Translations under genes and position numbers: made by a program
Part shown: positions 24,801-33,746 of the stretch, piece after piece
How positions within the stretch are numbered: position 1 is the stretch's first letter
Layout of the letters: each line of letters begins with the position of its first letter
Notes under the pieces: model-generated
What the model was told of the DNA's origin: nothing
Seen by the model: only the letters and a program-made list of their open reading frames with translations
The model's database searches: none
From: Sipunculus nudus
Taxonomy: Eukaryota > Annelida > Sipuncula > Golfingiida > Sipunculidae
Direction of reading: 5' to 3'
Assembly: GCA_026874595.1 (NCBI GenBank)
Contig: CM049307.1
Coordinates: forward strand, 36,624,862 to 36,688,861
DNA: 64,000 bases

Positions 24801-27800
24801 TTGTTTCTATCGACTCTAATTTTCCAAACGTTTATCAATACAGATTTGTTTTGTACTTATGACATTTTCATGCTTAAAGAGGTAAGTATGTAAATCCTAT
24901 TTCTAAAAGACATGAACAGCTGAATCCGTTTAAAGACAAAAAGAGCAGCGATCCATACCGGTTTCTTATCATCTCCTTTCTATCTGTTCAAAACAGTTGC
25001 GGAAATTCTAATTATGCAAATCCAGGGTACATGACCTTTCATTCCGGGCCGGAAGTAGTTTAATAAAATAATACTGACAGATTTACCAACGTAATTATTT
25101 AGTTATTATTTACACATGTCATATTATATAGTGAACAAATATTTAATGGTTGAGTCAGTATTGTCGCTCTATCCGTATAGGGTCTTCGTTTGAGTGCTGG
25201 TGTTTAAGCTGCTGGTGTTAAATAGGGGAACATCATCTGCAAAGTGGCTTAATTACACATAATTTACCATGTCTCTATCTACCTTAAAACCTTTTGATTC
25301 AATACAAAATTTACAATTTCATTTTTCAACAGGAAAGACACACAGTAGATAGGAAAACACTGTTGAGATATTATCATGTAGTTTAATATTAGTCCACTTA
25401 AAAGATGCTTTCTGTGACTTGGGGCGTAAAATAGTGTACCTTTTAAAAATTTATTTTTTTTAATGTTACAAAATCATGTTAAATTTAAAGAAATATTCAA
25501 AAATATAAACCATCAGAAACAACATTGTACCGTTTTTTAAATAACTTTTCTTTATGGTGTCTATGATGAATTTAAAACTTTTTGATAGGTTTTAATTTAA
25601 AATTTAAATATAGGGGTTTTCGTCAACTGTGCTGCTTAAGGATTAGTCTAGACCACTGACCTGCTGGTCCCCTAGGTCCGATGGGTCCGGTACTTCCTCT
25701 GGGTCCACCTGGGCCCCTTGGACCCGTAGGTCCGGATGGTCCGGGATTTCCTGTTGGTCCTCGTGAGCCTAGAACGATATTATACTAGGCATTAAGTAGA
25801 GTAGATATTTCATTAAATAAAGTAGATTCGTTAATAAAGTAAATAAAGTAGAAAATGTTAACCGTTTCATCAAGTCAAAGAAGATACAGTTAAAGAAAAA
25901 GGTAAACCAGGAGAATAGTGATGAGATTTATTTGTGCCTTGTTCAGTGTTTTGATAAATTATATTAAGTACTAACACTATTACGTATTTAAGAATTTTTT
26001 TTGGAAGAGCATAATGTTGTTGCAGTATTTGCAGATGATATAAAAACCCCGTTTACCTGGTGGTCCTTCAGGGCCGATCCTTCCTGTAGCTCCAACAGGA
26101 CCCACGGGTCCGCTGGGTCCAACGCCACCTGGTGGTCCTCTGGGACCTGACGGTCCCGGACCTCCAGTGGCTCCGGTAGGACCGGTCGGTCCAAGAGCAC
26201 CAGTACCTCCGGTCATACCCGTCGGTCCCGTTGCACCTATGATAAGCCATGTGGTTTGTTAGGATATGATAAAAATACACCTAAAGACGGGGACTGCTGT
26301 CAATGCCCGATAACAAAGTCATAGCGTTAAAATATTTAAAGAACTACCTTGGATATCAAACAGTAACTGTAGATAATATATGTGAATCCTTTTAAACATA
26401 TCACTCTCGCATTCCCTGTTTAAGTTCACGTAGGCCTATTTAAACAGGACTGCAAAGCTCTATGTAACTTATAACATTTTAACATAATAAAAATAGATGG
26501 GTCTGTATTACATATATCATAGCGCCAGTCAGTAATATTTGTTAGTTTACCTTAGTTGTCTCTTTGAAATATGTGTGCATTTTCCCCAAACAAGCTATTC
26601 CTGAACAGTCCCTAGTCACAAAAGAGATATATCCGCCCTTGGCAATTATCAAGGTATTTCCTGAAACAGTGGCTTTACGTTTCAGTGAGTATAGCAGGCC
26701 TGCTCACCTGTTCCCCCTGTAATCCCCGTTGGTCCTGGTCTACCTGGAGTTCCGGGGACCCCATCACGACCAGTGCCGGGAGGACCATCACCTGTAATAA
26801 TGAAATTTCGGGAAATGTATATAATACTGTTTTAAAAATAAGGTTATTTGGTTTTAAATGCAATGACGTTTCACCTTAGTTGCTTCAAATGGTACTGGAA
26901 GAATGTTTATACATGTCGGACGTCGCTTTCCAGCGGATAATCAAATATCGTCAACGTATCCATACAGGGTTCTATGGCGATACCGATATGATATATGATT
27001 TTGTATCGCGATGTATTGGTGTACCGGTATATCGTTACCACAGTACTAAAGATGTTGACATGACATAAAGAAACACTTAGACGTTTACCTTTGGTAACGA
27101 AACATCGGGCTCCTTTTTGACAGTAGGTCTTGAAGACACGTGTCCCTGTGTAGTTACCTTGTCCTTCAACTGAAACAAAATGTACGAAACTGTATATATA
27201 ACTGTACATGTACGTTGTATTTATATATTACCTTATTCTTATAATGTTCGTCAGAGATCCAATAAAACTGGAAGTAATAAAAGGGATACCATTCAGGCTT
27301 AAAGTTTAGATCGTGTCAGATTATTCATAACTTTTCATAATTTATTACTATTTATATGATGAATGTAAATCATCATATTTAATTTGAGCCGTTTAAGATA
27401 TATGCACACAGCTAACGAAAAAAAAAAACACATCGTGAGAGGGAGGACTAAATGGTCCGTAATAAATTTCGAATCCAAACAAGATGAAACATTTCCGATT
27501 TGTAAGCGACGGAATACGGTATTTAGATTAAGTAAACAACATGTATCTATCCATATATAAATATATCCCATTTCAACACCGGTCGAATGGAATAAATTTG
27601 ACTGAATGGAAGGCTGCTCACCACACCTTTATGGACATGCTGGACAAAAGTTGGATTTGAAATATACAAAAGTAGGAAAATGGAGGAACTCATACTGAAA
27701 CGAAACATGAACAAACATGATTCTGGCCCGTTCCTGTTAAAGAAATATAAACCCAAAAGACATGATTTTTTAAAAGAACATAACTAAGCACTTTAGGTGG

Positions 27801-28594
27801 TGCTTAGGCTTGTATCAGCACTTTTTGATATTATGGTGCTCACAATTTCAAAACAGGATTGGGGCCAGGTACAAGTGGAAGTACCTAGGTACAGGTACAG
27901 GTACTTGTGAATTGGCCAGGTACAGTTACAGGTACAGGTACTTGATTTTCACAGAGTACTTAGGTACAGGTACAGGTACTTTAGAAAGTACCTAGGTACA
28001 GGTACAGGCACATTTATTTTATGATCACTTCAAAGACGTTTTTAAAGATAATAATAGCGGCATAAATTCACATATATATGCAAGTTAACATGCCTTTTTT
28101 CTATCAAACAATATTGAAGTCGTTTGCTAAAGTAAATTCTAAATATAAGTATAAAGTATATAATCACACTGATGGCTTGCTGATTATTTTACACTAAAGG
28201 TAATCAATTTTAATACTTAAAGAAAATGAAATAAAAAACTTGAAAAAAATTAAAATATGAAAATGTACCAGGAGTACCTTGTACCAGGTACAGGTACTTA
28301 AGTTCCCGGTACAGGTACAGGTACAAGGTACTTCCTACTCATGACCGGCAGGTACAGGTACAGGTACTCTGAAATGTGTACCTAGGTACAAGTACAAGTA
28401 GAAGTACAGGTACAAGTACCTGGCCCCATCCCTGTTTCAAAACCCATACCAGCTAATTTAAAAGTCGAATATACTTAAGTTTATAGCTTGTCTATGGGAT
28501 TTTTCTATACATAGAGCAGGGTCTTTCTCTTACCCAGACCAGGCAGGCCGATCAACAGCAGAAGACCCCACAACCTCATACCGCCGTCCATATC
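12187..28594 (-). CDS. Type I membrane-anchored collagen with EGF-like modules (24 coding exons, 1237 aa)
   Basis: Coding exons in transcript order: 28534-28591, 27089-27169, 26708-26791, 26057-26236, 25661-25768, 24362-24532, 23913-24101, 23394-23537, 22807-22986, 22244-22387, 21467-21646, 20732-20911, 20277-20492, 19363-19506, 18885-19064, 18399-18578, 17813-18028, 17135-17278, 16783-16944, 16227-16352, 15281-15379, 14573-14695, 13277-13360, 12187-12527. They total 3714 bp, with all junctions GT/AG and in phase 1. Order: signal peptide 1-20; two-Cys segment 21-46; collagen from about 47, with perfect Gly-X-Y at 54-977; EGF-like modules about 981-1124; transmembrane helix about 1154-1175; basic 59-residue tail. 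The product should trimerise at the cell surface with its long helix outside. Known transmembrane collagens (XIII, XVII, XXIII, XXV) are type II, so this orientation is unusual. The 28594 end includes three bases of 5' UTR after an acceptor. I know no named orthologue. Confidence 0.92.
13277..13360 (-). CDS. Collagen gene exon: incomplete calcium-binding-type EGF (EGF4)
   Basis: Encodes [12 protein letters not shown], then RRCVN, then GSFYCFDA (residues about 1097-1124). The DVNEC start and the Asn/Tyr spacing are those of a calcium-binding EGF, but only Cys1-Cys4 are present. The next exon recognised has no cysteine before the membrane helix, so Cys5 and Cys6 are missing unless a small exon in 12528-13276 was overlooked. 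Confidence 0.85.
13898..14540 (+). repeat. Pair of direct repeats, about 150 bp each, in a collagen-gene intron
   Basis: Copy 1 (about 13898-14052) and copy 2 (about 14369-14540) share ATTTAAGGAG.TAAACAAA, then AAAGATTAT.TTCCAAAGA, then AAGCA.TATTTCCCT and TTTTCAATAC.ATTCT, ending ACACAAATTAATACATAAC. The roughly 316 bp between them is unrelated. The intron lies between EGF3 and EGF4. Confidence 0.7.
14573..14695 (-). CDS. Collagen gene exon: complete calcium-binding EGF (EGF3)
   Basis: Encodes residues about 1056-1096. [12 protein letters not shown] is followed by [16 protein letters not shown] and HACY. All six cysteines and the N-x-D-E-C calcium-binding start are present, so this is the canonical module of the set. 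Phase 1-1. Confidence 0.93.
15281..15379 (-). CDS. Collagen gene exon: truncated EGF-like module (EGF2)
   Basis: Encodes residues about 1023-1055. EDLVCRELF is followed by [12 protein letters not shown] and NGTEC. Only four cysteines are present, in the spacing of Cys3-Cys6, with an NGT glycosylation sequon in the last loop. The first half of an EGF is missing; the exon has good splice sites and keeps frame. Confidence 0.85.
   Translation of the reverse strand, partial: RRIWFVGSFSTQGTSASAEPTTRLYQLMAQSV
16227..16352 (-). CDS. Collagen gene exon: EGF-like module directly after the helix (EGF1)
   Basis: Encodes residues about 981-1022. [12 protein letters not shown] is followed by [18 protein letters not shown] and YNCK. 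This fits the matrilin/LDLR-like EGF type with one extra cysteine (YCCMC instead of YxCxC), which could pair with a partner chain. Confidence 0.92.
16783..26791 (-). CDS. Collagen gene: block of 17 Gly-X-Y exons, 308 uninterrupted triplets
   Basis: Exon lengths from the 5' end are 84, 180, 108, 171, 189, 144, 180, 144, 180, 180, 216, 144, 180, 180, 216, 144 and 162 bp. Each begins with the second base of a Gly codon. After one imperfection in the first exon (GPPGTGRDG), Gly recurs every third residue from residue 54 to 977, ending GSPGAP-APP. Common triplets are [15 protein letters not shown] and GFT. Thr is very frequent in the Y position and Lys is rare. Because GGNCCN reads as Gly-Pro on both strands, the plus strand shows collagen-like open frames here that are not genes. 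Confidence 0.95.
18801..18864. repeat. (AT)n microsatellite in a collagen-gene intron
   Basis: About 64 bp of perfect AT repeat, only about 20 bp from the donor of exon 18885-19064. Confidence 0.97.
20041..20193. mobile_element. Remnant of a GGGGCGGATCCAG-type element with poly-G and poly-C ends
   Basis: AAGGGGCGGATCCAGAA opens the stretch, which ends with 16 G, TCCG and 13 C. Related pieces occur at about 5951-5985 (minus orientation, C run then TTGATCCGCCCCTGCC) and 62174-62343 (minus, CAGTGGCGGGTCCAGG...). They look like ends of a short DNA element that carries homopolymer tracts. Confidence 0.4.
22627..22794. mobile_element. Possible 168-bp MITE ending next to a collagen-gene splice donor
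   Basis: Starts CAGTATAAAGCCTCGCCTAA and ends CAAGGTTTTACTG|TA, the reverse complement of CAGTAAAACCTTG. The ends resemble the inverted termini of the pogo-like element at 51325-52632. Only the right side has a TA flank, so the boundary is uncertain. Its right end lies 12 bp from the exon edge at 22807. Confidence 0.35.
27089..27169 (-). CDS. Collagen gene exon 2: short two-cysteine N-terminal segment
   Basis: Encodes [20 protein letters not shown], then ARCFVTK (residues 20-46), between the signal peptide and the helix. It has one NYT glycosylation sequon and two cysteines six residues apart. This is far too short for the N-propeptide domains of fibrillar collagens and I do not recognise the motif. 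The cysteines could form interchain bonds that help register the trimer. Confidence 0.88.
27854..28434. mobile_element. hAT-like MITE with perfect 8-bp target duplication
   Basis: A 581-bp element in the intron between collagen-gene exons 1 and 2. Its ends are CAGGATTGGGGCCAGGTAC and, inverted, CAGGGATGGGGCCAGGTAC (17 of 19 identical). The flanks are identical 8-bp repeats TTTCAAAA (27846-27853 and 28435-28442). An 8-bp duplication and CAGG-type ends are hallmarks of the hAT superfamily. Inside, two arrays of AGGTACAGGTAC units (27865-28015 and 28266-28425) flank an AT-rich core. No coding capacity, so non-autonomous. Confidence 0.85.
28534..28594 (-). CDS. Collagen gene exon with start codon and signal peptide
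   Basis: An acceptor TTGTATTTCAG precedes GAT and the ATG (28591-28589). The exon encodes [20 protein letters not shown], ending one base into the last Gly at a GTAAGA donor. It is a typical signal peptide with a Leu-rich core; the second Met (residue 5) is an alternative start that would give an even more standard signal. Because an acceptor lies just upstream of the ATG, there must be a separate 5' non-coding exon. Confidence 0.9.
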
Positions 28595-29357
28595 CTGAAA
28601 TACAATCAGATTACAAAACAGAATTATACAAAAATATTTTAAAATGTTATATTGTCTTTTCTCATTTTCCTTTATTTAAGCCAAATATTAAAACAGGAAA
28701 TCCTTCATTGCTAACATATTTACATTACCTTTCAGTTTGTAAAGGTGGCTAGACATGAAATTACCATGCATGATATGCAAGAAGCGAAATAAAAAAAAAC
28801 TTGTACACAGGCACGGGAAGCTCAGTTGTGATTTAAAGAGAACGTATCATTAATGAAACCTACGTCTTTAAACATACAGAGGATAAACAGTGTAGCTATA
28901 GCTATATATTATTAACGAAGATGCCTTCAATAAACATAATTTATTTCTGAATTAAGAAGTCGCGGTGCGTTATATGCGAGAGGGGTGTGAATGAAATTAA
29001 TAAGCAAGTCTAAATGATTTGAAATATATCTGAAATAAATTCCTTTACTTCATGTACCTTAAATTATATTAACTGCTGTAGGCCCCGCGCTAGCATAATC
29101 CGACAATATATGTCAAAGTATATTTAGCTAAGCTATTGCATGATTTTTATCGAATTTGTACAATCTAAATATGTTTGTTAAATATTCTGAATCCTTTTGT
29201 TTACAAACGCTGATTCGTTGATTTTGTTAAATGGAATATATAGAAGTGTAATTTGATTTTGCTTCATGTATTGAATTCACACCAGAGCATTCCACACAAA
29301 GAAGCAGTTTCTATCAGAATGAATATCTCATGCAGGAATGATAGAGGTGTCTCTTAC

Positions 29358-29520
29358 CTTGAATTATATCCACGCCAGAAAATTTCATTCATGGGTTTAA
29401 CCTTGTGATTGGCATTCATTGAAACAGACCGTGGTATCTTACCGTAGGGACTTAATCTGTGGTGTTGTTAGTTTGTATTCACAGTAAACATAAAGCCTCG
29501 AGTATCGTTAGAATGTTGGT
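29358..29520 (-). promoter_or_regulatory. Likely 5' non-coding exon and promoter area of the collagen gene
   Basis: A good donor (AAG|GTAAGAGAC, exon edge 29358) lies about 760 bp upstream of the start-codon exon on the same strand, and could be the end of the non-coding first exon. The 5' limit given is arbitrary. Alternative donor-like sites are near 29056 and 28724. Confidence 0.35.
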
Positions 29521-30066
29521 TGTAATGGAGCCGTTTAAGGGGAGACCTACTCAGCCGTAGCGTTGATGTACGCAAACTTGCGGCCAAGGTCAGTCTATTG
29601 ATAAACCTCTCGATGAAGCAGTGATCTGAAAAGGTCTTTATACTTCAAAGATATAATCCTTTAATAGGCACCGTCAGCTCTCAAAAGAAAACTGTACACG
29701 ACGGCTTCAAGTAGGTGAACAAATAAGTATAGTGACTAAGTTTATATAAATTAAAATTATTATTATAATCATATTCTATGGTATTTTAATATTAATTGTT
29801 ATTTAATTAATTAGTCAATTTGATGAAAAAGGATGATGGGTAAAATTAAGAGTAAAAAATTGAACTTCACTTTTTACATAGCAAGGGTAAATGCAATAAT
29901 TAAAAGTCCAATACAAGTATTTTTCATATACGGTCTACATATAGTCTCAGGAGAGTCAACGTGGTTGAATGTATTCTTTTTAATATCATACCTAGAACTT
30001 ATAAAGGAGCTTACGTTTGGAAAAAACTTTTATACCTAAATGTGTCATCAAACTTTGTTTAACAAG

Positions 30067-30168
<102 letters not shown>

Positions 30169-32022
30169 CAGCACCGTCATAAGTGCACCAGTATACAGGT
30201 CGAGTAGCTGAATTGCATTGCAACGAGTAGGGTTTGTTCTGGACCATGCAAGATTTGAAGCATAACGCAGTGGATGTACGATCGGCCATCAACGTCTTAG
30301 TTTTTCAAGACCTTAAAAAATAGAATTTAAAAAGGACTATGCGAGACGATTTGTAAAAGCGGTTAACAAAATTGCACAAGCAATCTCAGCCCCTGCTACA
30401 ACGTATCAAACGCCATGTTTTTTTAAGGTTTGTCCAGAATCGCACGCCGGACGTTATGTCAGGTGTCTTCTAGCCAGGATTGTGCGGACGGCATGTCAGG
30501 TGTCATGTGGCCAGGGTTATGTGCAGATCCACTCAGCCTCTGTCCCACGTTGTGTGGACTCTAGTCCTTCATACATGACACCATCAAGAGTTTATGTCAA
30601 GGAACCCTCGTGATCAAACGCGTGATAAAGGGGATAAAATGTTACAAACAGTCGTGGGAGTGTTGTCTAAATTGGACTGCGCTATGACCTGGCGGGATGT
30701 GTACCGTCATATTTACTTTAGTACGTTCATATATTCATACTTTCGGGCATCATGGCCCGTTTCCACATCATATGCAATTATGTTTCATGGAAATTTTCAG
30801 ATTGTCTCTCCCAGGGGGTCATAATTGAGGTACAAAAGCGGGGCTGCTATAAAACACCCGAGCCTGATACCTCAGCTCCTACATTGAAAATTATCTTTCC
30901 GGAAAAATATACACTGTTAATAGTAACAATTATACCAAAGTTTTGAAACTTTTGTATATTCAGGCTAAATTCCAATATTAGACAGTACTCAGGGAGCGCA
31001 AAGCTCCCCCTGTAGCGGAATACTATTCAGATCACCACGCAGAACACTGAAGTGTACTAATTTTTTTATATTTATTTATCATTACATCGTTAGTTTAGCC
31101 CGTACCAGGTGATTGTTTTAACGGGGGTCCCATGTCAATGCAATAATACAATAAATGTGCGGAACAACATGACAGTTCAAGTAAGTAAAATACAGTCTGT
31201 ACAATAGAGTGAAAGACATTCAAATTAGTAAACTCAAATTATAAGAAATTAATGTGTTGAAAATGTAGGAACGATAAAAATCACATGGTTAAAGACGTGA
31301 ACTCAGAGCGGTACATGACTCATAAGAAACCAACAATATTCTGTAATTGATTTATCATTTTAATTCAAAGAGAAGAACTAAGCAAAACTTCCGTTTGTGT
31401 GGCGTACTGTTGTGTTTAATCAAAGTAAACTGTTGCAAAAATGTGAAGGAGTTAGATCAATCAATACCTTTATAGTTTAATATACTGATAAAAGTATCAA
31501 TATCGCCGATCAATATTCATCCAGCTAATTTCTAAACGACTTCGTGTGTCGTGGTAGATCCCTCTTGTAACTATTAGCTATGTTTATATGCCCGAAACCG
31601 GTTTCGTTTAACAGCGGTTAGTGAAAACTATACTTACAGTTGTGCCACACAGGTCATAACCGATGGTTGGGAGGATGATTGCACAAAATATTGTTAGCAT
31701 TAACATCTGTGATAGAAAATTAATAAGCCTATTTTGTAGCATTCTCTAATGTAACCAACAGTCTCTTTCCCCAGACCAATCAGTTTGGATATGCAATTTG
31801 TGTGACACTCGGTATTAGGGTCATTTTTTACGCCAATGATCACTTAATTAAAATTAGAAGAGACATGTATGGTAAATAGGCCGCACCCACTGATTAAGCC
31901 ACACACACGGGTTATTTCCAATATTCAGCCACACCCATCTTGCAATCCATCCGTAACTTTAAAAGTGCTGGTATGCAAATAATACGTGGATATCGGACAC
32001 CTTTTGCGGAGTGCTGTAAGTA

Positions 32023-32025
<3 letters not shown>

Positions 32026-32078
<53 letters not shown>
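32026..32078. repeat. (AT)n microsatellite
   Basis: About 53 bp of perfect alternating AT. Confidence 0.97.
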
Positions 32079-32081
<3 letters not shown>

Positions 32082-33686
32082 TAGTAATTTATAATCAAAA
32101 GGTGGAGCATAGCATCGATTGTCTTGCGGGAAAGGGGAGACTGTCTCAGAAACAGTCCACTGGGTTATGTTCAAGCTTGGTAACCTCTTTCAATCAACTC
32201 GCCTGTCTACAGAATCGGTTTCAATGTTCAACACTTGACAATATGGTGGTTTATCCCGCATAAACAAGGCGGACCTATCTCCTTTTGTAACCCTTGTTGG
32301 ACGTCAGAGTTATATAAACAACACAACATTTGGCGGCAAACATGACCAAACATGGACAGAATCTAGTCAGAGCAGATTTTATGCTGGGTTTTAATGCTCA
32401 ATATTCAATTTTTTCCATTCGTCTCAACGCATGTAGGATGGGAGACATATCTGTTTGCAGACCTGGCTTTATTGCATGGCGGATTAAATGAACACATAAA
32501 AATAAATGGTCATATAAAAGGTAAATCAAACTAAATTAACGCCGCCTATAGACACGACGCAATTTGACATTAAAATATACCCTTTTTCGTCCCCACAAAG
32601 TTTTTGCTTGAAGCGTATGACAGGTTATTAATAATAAGAAACGGAGTGTATCCATGCAGAAAAAGCTGGGCAGGTTAATCAAATTTAAGTTGAAATAAGT
32701 GAATAAAAAATTATATGAGTAAAAACGTTTGAAATTTGCCGCTGGTGCTCTGTTGCAGGAATACATCTTTCGACTGTTTGCGGTGAATACGGGCCGCTCA
32801 TTTCGTGTCTGTCGCAAAGGCGCAGTCTGTGCGAATGCGTGTGGTGGAACACGTAATGCAATATAACCCTGCGGTTCAGCACATAAAGTTAATTTCCTTA
32901 TATTTTTTTAGTACCTTCGAATATTTATTAAAACATTTTTGACACATTTTGTATTTCCTGTAAAACGTGAATACGTATCAATCAATGTAAATATTTACCT
33001 TCCATTCATGTTTCATCATTTTCCATATATAATCATTTAAACATACAAATAATCATTTGTACTTTTAAAAATAGTTTCTTAAATATTTCTTATTGTTTAT
33101 TTCTATTTCATCTAGTAAAGCTTAAACTAGTTAAGACATTGCCGAACGAAAGTAAAAAATTTAAAAAAACTGAAGCACTAGCTTTTTTTTTCCTTCTTCA
33201 TCTTCTTTAATGAGATGTTATTCCGGTAAAAATTATTATAGTTCAAAAGTCATGTGACACCCTACCTGTAAGTGACTGGAGTGCGGCTGATACACTGGAC
33301 TTGTTCCGGTCTCCCTTTCACACGCCTTGACCCGGGGTGAACTGACTGACCATAAGATGTTCTCTTGAGCTTAGCCAATGCTTGTACATACGTGTGGTCA
33401 ATGTCACGCATGGGTAAGTCTGGACTTCATTGGTCCAACATGTAAACCCTAGTTATCTATTTAGTCCCTTTGTGCTAATCTCAATGAAACGGTGTAGTCC
33501 TTACGGCCAATCTTTCATCGAGGTGAATCCGGGGTGAAACAGAGTTTAAGGTGAACACAGATGACTCCCTCGTTGTAGTTTGTATCTCTTACCATTCAGT
33601 TGCTGTTTTATACTTCAGTTTGTTAGAATGTGGCTGATGTTATTAACGGAAAGGAATGTAAGCGCAAATTGACAAAAGTTTTAATA

Positions 33687-33704
33687 TAATAATAATTATT
33701 ATTA

Positions 33705-33745
<41 letters not shown>

Positions 33746-33746
33746 G
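33687..33746. repeat. (ATT)n microsatellite
   Basis: About 60 bp of ATT/TTA trinucleotide repeat with minor interruptions near its start. Confidence 0.95.
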
